Origin: Aptenodytes patagonicus
Lineage: Eukaryota > Chordata > Aves > Sphenisciformes > Spheniscidae
DNA length: 64,000 nt
Reading direction: 5' to 3'
Assembly: GCF_965638725.1 (NCBI RefSeq)
Contig: NC_134950.1
Location: 104,086,802-104,150,801, forward strand
Shown: positions 1 to 13,707 of the stretch, in pieces
Numbering within the stretch: position 1 is the stretch's first letter
How the letters are laid out: every line of letters begins with the position of its first letter
Program-made: the position numbers and the translations under genes
The notes under the pieces: generated by a model
Told to the model about the DNA's origin: nothing
Seen by the model: only the letters and a program-made list of their open reading frames with translations
The model's database searches: none

Positions 1-161
1 TGGGGCTGCTGCAGTCTCGCTGCCTGTGTTTCACCCCGGCTTCGCTGACTCGAAACTCACTCGTCTGCACATTGCTAAGGAAGAAGAGCGATGGAGCCGC
101 ATTTTTTCTGTTGGTTCTGGAAGCAAAGGGTTGCGATGTGTGATGATTTTGGGGTTTTCTT

Positions 162-191
162 GGGGGGGGGGGAGGGAGGAGAAAGGAGGGG
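162..191 (+). other. G-rich tract with G-quadruplex potential
   Basis: Eleven Gs, then AGGG, a purine stretch and a final GGGG. Four G-tracts of three or more can be drawn within 162-176 alone. Confidence 0.65.
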
Positions 192-624
192 TGTTAATCT
201 AGGATGGGGTGGGTGAAAGCTTAAAGAAATATTATGTAAAGTAATCCAGTGCTCGACAAGGGCATCAGCAGCAAGAATCCAGCCTCTGCAGCTCCAGAGG
301 ACTAACATGGGGAAGCCACAGTGCTGCAGTCGGCTTTCACCTGGAGATGGATAAATAAGGTATCGGTTGTGTCTGCCTGTTAAGGCAAAGCCATGGGAGA
401 AGGAGAGAGCGAGCGAATGCAAATGCAAAGGAAGAAGAAATGCTACGTGCCGTTTGTCTGATTCTGTGCATTCTCATTGCAGAGAAGATGGCATGATTAA
501 CAAAGCAATGCATGGACGGAGGGACTGTAAATTGTAGCTTGAACACTCGTGATGCTGTCAGGGAGGGAACTGATGAGCTAGGTGGCTGCAGCGATATCGC
601 CAGGGAAAAGAGCAGCCACGCACT

Positions 625-656
625 CTGTGTGTGTATATGTATGTATGTATGTGCTT
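625..656. repeat. TG/TATG simple repeat
   Basis: TGTG units run into three to four TATG units. A further TGTG run follows to about 667. Confidence 0.85.
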
Positions 657-2509
657 TTGTGTGTGTATGAACATGTGTAGACATGAAAGACAGACATTTC
701 TGACCAATTTACAGAGGAAGTTTGTCACTTTGCTGGGTCAGACTTGATTGCAGCTTGTATTTTCAGCTATGGCTCTACACCCACTTCCTGACTGAGGTGG
801 CACTTTGCGAAAACAGATGTAGGCAGAATTCTTTTAAGAAATGTGAAAGCAGATCCTTTCCGCTTAACACCTTGAAGCACTGAATTTTCTGCACTCTGCT
901 GAAAGAATCTGTGGGGTTTTCATTTTCTCCATCTTAAAATCTTTATAAACACAGCTGTATTCAGTATGGTGAAAAATTCTATACTGTAAATAGAAATGTG
1001 ATCAATCTAATCAAAATAAATGCATCCCAGATGACTTCTAGACCAGCTGGCTACTACAGTCATCAGATGGCTAAATGCTCAACTGAGCATTTATATTCAG
1101 CATTATATTTACTTTTTTTTTTTAATTAGACTTTCAGAATCAGCCTCTAATTAAAAAGGATTCTTCATCTATTGAAAAAAGCCAGTGCTCGCATTTGGCA
1201 ATAGATTTATCTGAAATGTACCTGGGTGTGTTTTTTATCGTCCAACATGCATGGGGGAGACTGTGTTTTTAGAGCAGGTAGACTTGTCACAGTACAGGTA
1301 TATTTAGTTTGGTAGGCAGCTCGGCTTGGCCATTTCTGAACAATGCAGAAATAGGGGAAACAAGTGCTGCGCTCAGCTAGCGGGGCTTGGCACAGCTTCT
1401 AGCAGCTGCCTACTGAGAAAGAGGGTTTTTTTTCCTCCTTTTTTTTCCCTTTTATACAAATCCATAGACCATAATGTCATCCTAAAATGTGTACGAGGGG
1501 ATTTCCCAATAGTCATGGTGAGCTACCCTGCAAGACGCCTGTCTGGCCCTTCCACTATTTGTTACCCAGCCTACAAAGGCAGCCCTGTGTGTTGGATTAT
1601 ATATAGCCAGCTGTTGGATAACATTCTTGTGCTGGGGGCAAAGGAGTCGTATTACTCCCAAACTGTAGTTTTCTGTTTCCTTAAAGAAAAATAACCTTGG
1701 CAATACAGCAGGCTCTGCAAAGGAGTTTATGCCACTCCTATACCTTTCTGAAACTGTCGTGTGCTTCTAACTCGGGCAGTTTAAAGCAAGCAAGGAGGAG
1801 GAAGAGAGACTCTTAACTCACAGCTTCAAAGCTGCAGAGACGAGCAAAATGTCAGCAGCTTGTAATTAGGAGTCCACGGTTACGTCAGTGACTGTATCTC
1901 TCCAAGAATAGCTATGTGATGTGTGCCACAAAGCAAAGGAAGACAGTCATAACCTGGTTATCAAGCCTGGTTCAAACAAGAAAGAGCAAAATGGATTAAT
2001 GAATCTGCTGTGTTCCTAAATCAGATGTGGACGGATTACATGTACAAGGCTTGCTGAATTCTGCAGCAGTGAAGACTGAATTATCAGACTGTCAGAGGGC
2101 ATGCATTCACCGAGTGAAAGTGTGAATCCTTCAGAAAAAAATGCAGATGAACCATCTATCCTAGAAAATGTCTTTCCCAGCTCTGTCCTGTACAGGCAGC
2201 TGCGTGACACAGAGGCACGCTCTGAAGGGAGAAACTGGCGAGCTGCACGGAGGTGTTTAAAAGGAAGGGTGTAATTAAACACAAAGCAAGCATGCCGAAA
2301 TTCTGTTCTGGCATTACAGATTTGATACTGAAATACCACCCCAGAGAAGGCTGGCTGGGGTCTGGCGTGGTTTATATTAAAGCTTCTCTGGTTAAGAGTG
2401 AGGGGGGGAGGGAAAGGGCTTCATGCTGCAGCATCTTGCAGCCACACAGAAGTCCCCAGGGCTGCGCGGGGAGAAGGGATGCGTGAGGCTATGTGCTCTT
2501 AAAGGCACA

Positions 2510-3560
2510 TGCCCAGACCCCGCCAGGAGCTTTCTGACCTCTGCAATTATTTTTAGGTCTGTGCAGGCAACTCGGCAGCATTTAAGCAGTGAGATTGCAG
2601 GGGGTGCTTAATCTCCTCCGACTGGCCTGTCTCCGCATTGTGGCTGGAAGATGTTTACAGGGCTTTTATCAATACTCCTCCACGATACTCAGTGTGCGTG
2701 TCTGTCGGTGTTCACACCGCCCAATTGCTAGAAGCCTGGCGTGGTTCCCTGCTCCCAGCAGAAGTCGGTTGCAGTTCAGCTCTGTTTATGTTGCTCTTTA
2801 ATTTACCAGGATAGGTAGATGGCATTATGCAAACAGTGGGGTGGGTTTTGGTTTGGTTTGGTTGGTTTTTTTTTTTTTGGACCATGAACACAAATTTGTA
2901 GGAGGAGATGACTCTGTATATTAAACCAATAGCTCTTTGAATTGTGTCTAGTATAATTTAAATATACTTACTTTAATTAATAGAAGGTTACAAAAGCTGG
3001 CATTGTTTGGGGCTGTTTAATTTACATCTTAGGTTTAGTCAATGAGCATAACCTGCCTGATTAGAATAGTGTATTCTGCGCAGCCAACAGGGTGGAAGAC
3101 ATTATTTTGTTTGTGTTAGTTCAAACAGCTGGTCATTAATGCAGGCCCCATCTCCAGAGTGAAGTGCTAGTGGACATGAATGGCCGCCTGATTAATGCTG
3201 CCCCTCGACGGGTCCTTCATCCAGCAGCGATGCTCGCAGCAGAATAATGCAGTGTGATTTGATTGCGCTCTAACAGGGTAGTATGTCATTGTGTCACCAA
3301 GCAATCGAGGTTATTATGGGGCAGGGCAGACAGACGGGACAGTGGGGTTACTAGACCGTGGCATTTTTAGAAATGCAGGCCTGACCTACTTAGAGTTATT
3401 CTTGCTGGCTGGCAGCTGCCTGGTGCAGGGCTCCCCCTGATAGGCTGTGGCTGTTGCTAGGGGGAATTAGCATGAATTTTTCCACATACAGACTTGGTGA
3501 TTGAATGATAAAAGCTGACTGGAATTAAAGAGATTTGGTTCAGTATTATGCAGATTTATC
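2510..3560. promoter_or_regulatory. Candidate conserved non-coding elements
   Basis: Three blocks (about 2510-2760, 3130-3330 and 3395-3560) have balanced composition, several CpGs and repeated TAAT/ATTA homeodomain cores, for example CTGATTAATGCTGCC and GGAATTAGCATGAATTT. They have no coding potential or transposon match. This texture is typical of deeply conserved enhancers in vertebrate gene deserts. No alignment was possible, so the call is an inference. Confidence 0.35.
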
Positions 3561-6500
3561 TCCCTCAGTTTTTTTCTCTCTCTCAAATGCATAAAAAGGA
3601 GCAGAAGACAGTTTGTTTCCATTTATTTTTGACCTATTTTTTTTTCCAGGGGAGGGCAGAAGCGTTGTGAATTTTTGATCATCATTTACTATTTAAGCCA
3701 TTGAAATGATATGACAGTGGGCATGCATCTTTAATGTATGGGAGATTCAAACGCTGTCTCTTTGGAAGGGAATGAAATGAATATATTTTGTGTTCTGGTC
3801 AGACTGCCGTCTCTTTCTATTTGAAGCTATGTCAGATTCCCTCGTCTGGAAAGGGGAAACATATAGCAGGTTTTATTGCATAACATTACTCTTGGCTATT
3901 TTTAGCTATCTGTACTTCACAAAATTAGTCCTATGTTTATGTTGGTGGATGAAATTAATCCCCGGACTATGTCTCCTATATGCAGAGACAGATGCCCAGC
4001 GTATGCTGCAGTGTTGTGTGTCATGTTCATCTGAAAAGGTGTTTACATACTATAGACGTATCAGCACTGCATACCTAGCAGAGAACTGATGCCTGGCCTG
4101 TAATCAGATCAATTAGAGAACCTCTTCTGGATTTTGGAGTATTTTTCAGGCTTTGGTTTGAAGTTGGATTCTCTAGATGGCCCTTTTTTATTTATCTACA
4201 TCTGCCTAAAATAGTGTTATCTTTCCAGAGAACTCTGTGCTCCCTCAGGAAGCAAATAAAAACAATACTCAGTGAAGAATCCTTTGATGTAATTATGAAT
4301 ATTTCCTTTGTTATTATCACTAATTATAGAAGATCTTTGTTTAAACTGCAATTCCCCTCTGTGTGATCCTTTACCATGCAAAGAAGTTACAATTTAGTGC
4401 TTATAATTTTAAATTAATTTTTCATGGCAACGCATCATGAGGTCACACTCGAAGAATTGGGAATTTTCAAAGTAAGAGACAGTTGGGGATGGGGGAAGAG
4501 GGACCCAAAAGTCTTTGGAATTGCAAAATAAAAAATGTGACTCGGTGCTGAAAAGTAGTGAGCTCATTTGTGTCTGTAACGGTTTCATTTGAAATACTTG
4601 GATGAACAAGATACCTTTTAGAGGGGTGTGAGAAGCCTGCACGTCTATCTGGACAGCCAGCAGCCTCCCTGGATGCAGAGCTCCCCTGCCTTGGCCCCTG
4701 GAGTTTCTTGGGAAGGTATGAAGAGGAAGCAACTGGAAATGGAGACATGCATTTGAGTGCGTTTTGTGGCTGAGGCAAAGCATTCAGTTCCTACAGATTT
4801 GAATTATCTATGTCTCTTTCCTGGCCTTGATTCATTACTGAAACTCACACCACTTCCTTCTCTGCTTCTTCCCGACGGTCCCGTGGAGTGACAGTTTTGT
4901 AGAGAAGTGAAAGTGAAGAGAGGCACTATTTGATGCCCAGAATTGTGTTTTCCTTGGCTGTCCCTAGAGGTGACTCCAGAAAGTGAAACTGCAGTTTTGG
5001 TCTCACTTCCCTCAGCAATATTCTCTTGATCAAAGCCTGATCTCTTGATGCGCTTTCCTGCGGGATGCTGTCAGTGGCTGTGGCTTCCCACCGGGGCCGT
5101 GGTTTTCACATCGGTCTTCCAAACTTATCTCTATGTTGTGTTGTCTGCTGAGCTTCTCCCCAGTTGCTTTCCCCATGATGAACCAGTTCAAGTGATCAGA
5201 GAAAAGGGCTGGAGCATGGCCAGGTTCAGCCCATCCCGGTGCCTCCTCGGTTGCTTGTACCCAGGTGGGCAGCCTCTTTGCTAGCAGAAGGGAAGTACTG
5301 GCTTGGAAGTCAGTTCCTTATGGGAGGAAAAGCCAACTTCGCTTTTGGGATGCTAGGCAATAGCCAGCCTTTGTGTGCAATTGTCTGTTGAGGTTCTTGC
5401 CTTCACTGGTTGTAGCCAGTTGTAGTTTCATCCAGTTCACCTGGGATATTAGCTAACTTGGACTTCAGCAAATCAAAATGAGCGTGCAATATTATATTAA
5501 TTTCAGCAGAAACCTATTTTCTAGAGAAATTAATTTGAGTGTCGTCTTATTTTGGTATATTCCTACTAAGAAAGAGGGAGTCCATAGAAAAGCAACAAAC
5601 AATATAAAGCGTATACTCTGTGGAAAAGAGTGGTATCCTTGATGTTTGTTTGGGATTTCAACGCAGTGAACATTTATAACAAACATCAAATCAGACAGTT
5701 TAACAAACCATCAAGTGGCATATTAAATACAAAAAATGCAGTGCACCAGAAATTGTATTCAACATTAGGTTACTTTTCTGAAAATCTCTTTAATGGGAAT
5801 TATTCCAAATACATGAATGTGTGAATAATCTGATCATAATGCTTTGGGTAATTATAAGTAGCAGAAATATGGAGTTAATGAAACAGAACCAAAGTCTGAG
5901 CTCTGTGTATGTGTATAAAGCATAAGAAACAGGACGCCAGAGGAGTTTGAAATATATGTCTGTGTTGAAAATATTGTCAATTGTGCACATTCCTTTGAAA
6001 AAACATGTTAATCATTTTCTGATGATCTCCTCTGAGGTTTCTATTGTTGCAACAACTTACACCTCCTACCTTGAAGTTGCTTACCTACAAAAGATTGTGT
6101 TGTATTGTTCAACATTCTTGTACCATGACCTCTCCTGCGAGCTATGAAAGATCTATTATGCTGAGTTTCATGCTCTAGGGTGGCTAAGCGAGTGCTGATT
6201 TACTGGTAGCATATGCAGGCAATAATTTTTTTTTTTCCCCTAGCAAAGACCCAGAATCCTGCTTCCATTTGCAGCTGTGAGATGGCTGTGCTGCTTGGTG
6301 TATTCCTGACCTCGAAGTCTTGACTGGTCATGGATTTGTTGCACATTCTGTGTTATTGCAACTTTCTGTTTTTCTGAAAATGATCAGAGGATACAGGATA
6401 TAGAGCGACACATCTAGATTCCCATGAAAGGATTACAGCCGCCAGGAGTGAGTTGATTCCCAGCCTTCACCTCCTGCCAGGGCCATAAAGATCAGCTCTT

Positions 6501-8305
6501 CTGCAGCAAATGTGTTTCGGTTCCGATTTCAAACCAAAAGTATGAGGAATTGTATTATATTTCTTAAAAGACTGGCAGTTGGCACATTCCTTTTATTGCA
6601 ATGCAGTAGGGAATACAAATGTTTTACAAATTAAAATAATCCTTACAAGATTTTTTTCTGTGATCCATTAACATGGAAACAAATTCGGTAACATACTACC
6701 GTCAGCCAGGAGCAGTGTTATTGTGGCTCCCACGTTCATGCTTTTCCTGCATCCACGGCTGTGCATGCTTATACACTCAGAAATGTTGTATACGTGTACT
6801 GTGTGTGAATGAGTATACAAGACACAAGCATAACTTAAACAAATACAACACTGAAGCATATAGTATGTAATCACAGTTGTCTCAGGGTAGTACCAAAACC
6901 TGTGCCTCTAGATGTATGATGCTGGTTTGTGTATGATGAAAAATGACTTGTCATAAAATTCATGTAATTCTGGCACATAGCATAACCATTGCATTAATCC
7001 TGTCATCCCATTCACCACCAGCAACAAAAAAAAATCATGATACTGTGTAATACAAAGACAATAAAAAGGATAGTGTGGTGAAAAGTAGGGTGTACCTAGA
7101 TAGATGGGTTTCATAACCATTCATGCCCTTTTTGTAGTCAATAGGAATGTTAAATGAAATGCATGATGGGCTGTTTAAGAGGGAGAGATATATTTTACAT
7201 TATCTTTAATTCTTCCCTCCTGCTTTTAGGCCACACCTACTTCAAAAGTGAATCCAGACTCAGATCTTGACAGAGATCGTGACCCTGTTGAAACCAATGG
7301 CTGTTTTATCCTGGAATTCAGTGGAGCCAGGCTTGCATCTCTGGTATTTTCCCCTGAACGTGTCTTTTTTCGTGCTCTTGCTCCAAAGTGTGGCGTTTCT
7401 ATTTCTACATTTTTTTTTCCTCTGTTCCTCTGAAAATGCTTTGAAAGCTTACTTTTTTTTGAGCAATATACTATAAATTTGCTCTTGAGTCTGAGAAAAT
7501 GTGGGGATAATATAAAATGTCTTCAGTTTTGATGAAATGGAAGAACAAGTGAAAAAACAAATATGCCAAGGAGAATCCAGTCTCTAACAGGCTGCAGAAA
7601 CTCAGGTAATGAGATGGTTTGTGTCTCGACCTACAAAGCTAGGGCTCATAGAAATGTAGAGGGAGGCAGAACAAAACAATCTTTAAAAAGAAATGCTTTC
7701 TAGCTCTCTAGCACCTTACGCTGTTATCATCACTGAAGTTAATGGTGGATTCCTTTTTCTTTTTTTTGACACTTCAGTGTTGCATAAACAGTACGCCCAC
7801 CAATATTCAATGAAGTTATTCATTTGGAGGTACGTATACCACAGTTGTGTCTGGGTTTGCCATGTTTTTCTTTGTTATATACAGACACAGTAATTAGGCT
7901 TTTTTGAGGTCAATTTTTTTTTGATATTTCGAGGTTGGAGGTGTTTGAAATAATGGCGGTTGGTAGAGGACATTTGGTGATAGATTTTGTGCAATATTTG
8001 TATCATTCAGAAAACATGCGGGATGGAGGAGGTGGTGCATTGTGCTGCATACTTGGTTTGGTTATGGTTGAAACAAATGGCTGATCAATCTTAGTTTAAA
8101 TCTCCTGTTCATGGCCTCTAATGATGGCAATGTATTATAGCTCTCACCTGCAATTCCTGCGTGTATGAACGGGCACACATATGCACCATTTTAGCTGAGC
8201 TAAAATTGCTAGTGAAGTCATCTCCAGCAGCTCTTCATATTACTCCTTTGAAACTCAAACCTACAATTGTTTACAACTTACAGTTGAGACCACAAGTTCT
8301 GTTCT

Positions 8306-8322
8306 CCCCCCCCCCCCCCCCC
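8306..8322. repeat. C17 homopolymer
   Basis: Seventeen consecutive Cs followed by TTCC. Runs of this kind recur at about 13977-13990 and 32878-32887 and are prone to assembly length error. Confidence 0.9.
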
Positions 8323-8688
8323 TTCCAATGGTTGGTAAGATTATGTCCCTTTGTGACTTTTATGGATACATCCTTTTTATAAAGGAGGAGGAATTCCAGT
8401 GCACTTCAGTGCCCTATTTGCTCTGTCACAGCCAGTTGATGTAGCCAGAGAGTAGCACACTTGTCTTCGCATTGGACTTTGATTTCTTGGCATTATACTC
8501 ATGGTTCCCAACATTTTTGTGCTGTGAAGAGATACTTGCAAACATGAAAAATTGTCTCCTCTGGTGCCTATATCTGTAGTGTCAGTTCACGTTTTATGTG
8601 AGTTTAGCTGAACATGAGACATGAAGATTAAGCACTGCCCTCCGAAATGTTTTCCCTTGTTTTATGAGAGTAATCTCATTTCTTTTAG

Positions 8689-8754
8689 AAGAAGCAAGGG
8701 AACGGCAGGCCAAGGAGCCCAAGCGGACAGATGATGTTTGATTTCACAAACCAG
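8689..8754 (+). other. Possible small exon of an unknown transcript
   Basis: A good acceptor (CTCATTTCTTTTAG ending at 8688) is followed by 66 bases with one fully open frame (KKQGNGRPRSPSGQMMFDFTNQ split after residue 20 by no stop) and then ACCAG|GTATTC, a plausible donor. No partner exon or homology is recognised. Isolated splice-like pairs are common by chance. Confidence 0.2.
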
Positions 8755-11700
8755 GTATTCGCGTTATGATGCGTTCCTAAGAAGCAGGACAGGGAACTAA
8801 TGCTGTGCAGATCAACTTGATTGTGTGTTTTCAAACAGTAGATCATCTGAAATCAGAGCTATGAGATCGAGTGAAAGCCTGGCACTGGCAGAGCTGTTGG
8901 AGACCTGGGCTGACCAGGGCACAGCGTCTGCTTGGACAACTCTCCAAAGTTTTAAGTGCTGCCAACAGTTGGTTGCCTTCTTTGCTCAGCCCAGCTGACG
9001 TGGTTTTCAGTTCAGTGGTGATTGTAAGGAGAGGTAATACCCTTTATTTAAACGAGCTCTCACCCATAAACGTTGGCTTCTTGATAGCCTTAGGTAGTCC
9101 TGGCTGCCTCGTATTAGTGTTGACTTTAATAGGAGTTTGGAGCATGCAAAAAAATCAGAAGGCAGCCGGGATTTTGAAATAGCAGTGTTTTGTAGTTGAA
9201 GATTTCTAGATGGGTCGGTCATTTCTGTTGCAGAGAAAGTTAGGAGAAATGCAAGGCAGTGAAGTTTTGGCTATACTCCAGTGCTGCATGATGATGGAGA
9301 CCAATAAATTCAGTTAAAACTCTAGGCTTGCCGCAATCGCTTGCTTGCAACACTGCAAATCACATCAGGAGGAGAACAAAATAGAAAAAAGAGCACTGTT
9401 TTCTCAGGGAGAAAAATCTTTTCAATAAATATAGTTTTATGTGTTTTGTTTTGTCCTTGATGAGTCAGCTCAACACTCCTGTGTACGTTTGATGTACGCA
9501 ATAGGAACTCAGCATGTATTCACTGGTCTTTATTTTAATGTTTTGTATTACCAAAACATTTTTTGTACCCCAAACTTTATATTGTAGGCTGAAAAGCGGA
9601 CATAAGTAATCAGAACACTGAGCATACAATTTCTCCTGAAAAATATTTGTATTTTAAGACATTATGCCAGCATACTTTGACATATAGGGAGATCTGAAAA
9701 ACTTTAGGTGAAAGTAATATCATCTGACATTAATTCACGAGGAACTGATGTATATTATTGAAGGAAAGTCATTCCATAATGACTTTTTTTTTAAATTATT
9801 TTGGTGGTTACAGTTGCTTAGGTTGAATGAAAAGAATTGAGCATAGTCATAAATGCAAATTCAGTAATAAACGTCCCTGTGGAACACAGAAGTCCCACAA
9901 AAGCAGTTTCTTGGTTATTTCCCAAAGTGAAAGGATAAAGTTTTTTTTCAAATAGAATTCTGTTGTTATTTGTAAAAGTTATGGGTTTGTATGTAAAAGT
10001 TGTCCTTTTGGTTGAAAGTGTGTATTTTTTGTTATACACTTATATTGCTTTTTAGGCCAAAGTTGCATGGTCAGAATTCAGAAGCTGGCAAGTAATTCCC
10101 ATATGAATGAGCAACTGGTGATAAAAGTGAAATGTCTTTTTGGGGTGGTTTTGCGACACTGTGCTTTATTCACAGAGCATGTATGCAGTTTTACTTCCCT
10201 GAATGTAGGTAAATATCATCAGAGAGCTGGCTGTTTGTTTTCCAGAAATACCCCAAATGGACATAACTACAAGCGGTGTTGAAAAGAAGCTCCATCTTTC
10301 CAATGTCACCTTCCTCTTTGCTCTCACACGCCCTTTGCTTGCTTTGTCTGAAATTATCTTACTCCACGGGTCTACAACCAGAAGAAAAACCCCGCTCTGT
10401 TCATCCACTAGACTCAGTTCTGCACAGGCCCCAAGCAGTTTACATCTTGGGTTGTCATGCCTATTGTGTGCAAATGTTTTTAAACATTTGGTTCCCCTTG
10501 TCATTGAGCCATAAGGACTTAACATACGTGCTGGCTTTTATGAGGTCTGTGATTATTTCGAGATTCTAGACGGTACCCACACCTTCCTGATAGCCACTAG
10601 AATATGGATCATATTCAAGCACGCACATACACATTTTTTTAGAAAGGATGAATGGCTTTTTGTCACTCCTTAATCCTACGTCAAAGGGTAGAAAATGCAG
10701 GTTTTTTTCTCTGTGAGCTGGATGGACATCAGAGATTCTTCTCTTTCTTTGAGTCCCACAAACCTGCTTTGAAATGTCTTTTAAAGAGATGAAAAGGGTG
10801 TAGTGGTAGCTTTAAAACCCTGAACTTTGCACGTTACTGAAATAAACGGTTCTCCTTTTTATTCTGGTGTCCAGGTTGAGATAATACACAGAAGTAAAAA
10901 AAATATGGATGTCTTCTATTTTATTGTCTCCTGACTTTCCACACCCCACACCCCTTTTAATTGATTTTTGGGGTCTGGAAAGAAAAGCATGCCAAAAAGG
11001 CCCAGTGTATTGATGTGTGAAATTGAAGGAGTTGCTCATTCTTATGATCCAGACACTGTGCCCTTTGACAGGGTTAACATAAGAAGAAACATACTGGAAA
11101 ACACACACCTAAGTATGAAAAATTCCTTAAATTCAGGGTGTGTTCATACAAAGTGAAATTTCTACAGTGTGGAAAGCATTAAACCTGATCCAGAAAAAAT
11201 GCGAGGTGCCCCAGCCATTGAGATGTGAATCTCTTTAATCCACACAAGCATTAGAAAAATCTGAAACATGTGAAAGTTCAAAAGCTGCAAAGCCATTACA
11301 TGACTTCTTATTCATTTCTCAAATATTGTAACTTTCTATTGAACTGTGAAAAGGCTTTTTCCTGTATTTTTTTCTTTTCATAAGCAATGGATCAGTCACT
11401 CACTAATATGTTATTGCACATTCTGAAGCTGAAAGTGAGTTTCACTTGGTTATATCTACTTGGATATAAATTCTTGATTTATTTTAGAGCATTTATGTAG
11501 CATTTCAATAGTTGGTAACTTGCACCTTTTCAGCTGTTGCTGTTAGGGAGGGGAAGAAGTACAAGACTGGGTACAATTTTTAATTTTTTTTTAAGATCCC
11601 AATCAATTTCACATTAAGCTTAGAGGTAATTTTAATGACAAGCTCTAACTTTGCCTGAGGGCTTTTTAACTGTATGTGTGCTAATTAAAAAAAACCCAAA

Positions 11701-12904
11701 ACCTAACAATCAAAACCAAAGCAACACAAAATACCTTTTTTCAGCTTAACTTTACAGCTCTGAAGTACACCGAGAGGACCTTCAAATCTGGTGAAAACTT
11801 ACATCAGAGAAAGCCCTTTGTAAAGGGGCATACCCGGTTGGTAACAGAAATGCTCAGCCCAAGGATTTCCCACTGAAGTGCATATATGCCTGACTCCAAG
11901 GGCCAGTCTCCATGTCTGGCCCCAGGCTGTCCTTGTGCCTCCTGCGGAGCCTGGCAGATCTGGCTTTCCTTCTATGGGAGTATTAATTTGTTTCGCATCT
12001 GCAATTGTAGTCTTAGGCTTATTTTTGATACCTTTGCCCTTGCTGTGGTCAGTTATAGCAGCCCTCAAGTTTTCAAATAGTTGTCTCTCACTGGAGTATG
12101 AGTCATGCTTTAGGCTGTTTGCTGAAATGAAGTACTTGTTGAGATAAAGTTGCTGGGGAGGGGACATCCCATGTGTCTAATGGTTTTGTTCTAGGAGCTG
12201 CCAGGGATGTAGTGTTACACTGCAATGCCTGAAACAAAAATAGATCTTAATATATAGGGTAACAGGCTTTCTTAAGGGCAGGAAGAATAGAAAGTCTCAT
12301 ATTGATTTGCCATTTGAAAATCGGCCACAAATTTTTGTCAGTGAAACTCCTCTGAGAAGATAGTATAGTGACAAAAAACAGTTGGAGTTGGTTTTTAAAA
12401 TGACATGCAACTGCAGAATCTGACAAAGAGACTTTTTGAGTCCCCTCCCCACAAAAAATGTCTTCTACACTTAAAAAGACAGGGAGAGGCCTGTTTTCCA
12501 CATGGAAATAGTTGGCAACCTGACTTTCATTGACTTGCCAAAAGATGTATCAGAAGAGCTGAGGTAATCCACTAATTTCTGAGGTGGCGAAGCAGAAAAG
12601 TGCAAGTACTCTGTGGGCTAGAGATGGGGGTGGCTGCAGGAGCAGAGGGGAACGTCAGCTGAGAACTCCAGGATCTCTGGAGGAGACCATGTTCTCAAGC
12701 AATGCTCATCATTTAGAGTTATAAAACCTAAACAAAACAAATGTCTCAAACCTGGGCCAAGACCCAAAAAGTTTAAAGGTAAACATTAGATAAGGATTAG
12801 CTGTAGTCATTCCGTCCTCTGCTGCCAAGGCCTTGCAGCACAGCAAAGGACTATTGATCAAAAAGGTCATGTAGAAGAGGGCAGGGTTTGAAGAAACTGA
12901 ACTT

Positions 12905-12925
12905 AAAAAAAAAAAAAAAAAAAAA
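12905..12925. repeat. A21 homopolymer
   Basis: An uninterrupted run of 21 As. It could be a slipped simple repeat or an old poly(A) tail; no retrocopy is recognisable next to it. Confidence 0.9.
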
Positions 12926-13707
12926 GCCCAGACAAGTGCAAAAATAGTAACTCGGAGATTAATGGAGTTCTGTACATCAGGCATTTCTCACATGCATTCT
13001 TTTATTTGTCTGCATAGATACAGTGAATATCTATAATTCTCTTGGTTTGTACAGTGACATCCCCCTGTAGTCTCCAGAGCTTGAAATGGTGAGTAATTAC
13101 ATGTGTCCCTCTAAATAAAATTGAAAAGGTGGGAAAAGAAAACATGGTGCTGTGCTTGGGTTTTCGCCTTGATGCTGTTCTACTCTACATGTCTTGCAGG
13201 GACACTTCAGGCTGCTCACACACATGATGGTAGCCAGTGGCTACTGACTTATTACTCTAGTATTTAGGCCTTCACATGGTAGCAGCAGCTGCTAAGGGAT
13301 ATGATATGAAACAATCTGCTGTTATCTTGATCTTCACCAAAAAGGCTTCCCCCTCCACCCCGTCCCGAGGTTGTGGGAAAGGGGAATAATTCTTTGTAGT
13401 TGGGATCAATTTGCAAGTTGTCAGCCTCTCATATCCTGAAAAATACTAATAAAGGGCAATTTACTCTTGCGAGGCTGCTGTAAAAAGATTCTAAAATACA
13501 GAGATTCTAGTGTCATCCACAGACAACAATCTGCTAAGTGTGTTTGTGTTTTGGGGGCAAGCGGAAAAAGAGCATTCCCTGTGAATGACAAGTGCCAATC
13601 TCATAATGTCATATTACCATTACGGATGAATAAAGAAAAAGGCCCATTATGTTATATCTAACTAGAAAGAAACCTAACAAAGAAATACACTGTGTTGTTA
13701 GTGAGAG

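Larger units (their letters stand above)
1..2509. other. Gene-free stretch
   Basis: Mixed composition with a G-rich tract near 162-191 and a TG/TATG repeat near 625-656. Short open frames on both strands show no recognisable domains. No gene or transposon is identified. Confidence 0.6.
3561..13707. other. Gene-free AT-rich stretch
   Basis: No recognisable gene. It contains T- and A-runs, the C17 tract (8306-8322), the A21 tract (12905-12925), a CCAAAA-rich A tract near 11690-11735 and one weak exon-like segment (8689-8754). A moderately CpG-bearing block at about 6430-6540 may be conserved non-coding DNA. Confidence 0.6.

Noticed and set aside
12905..12925. A21 run as the tail of a processed pseudogene
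   Set aside because: No gene-like sequence or target duplication is recognisable on either side.
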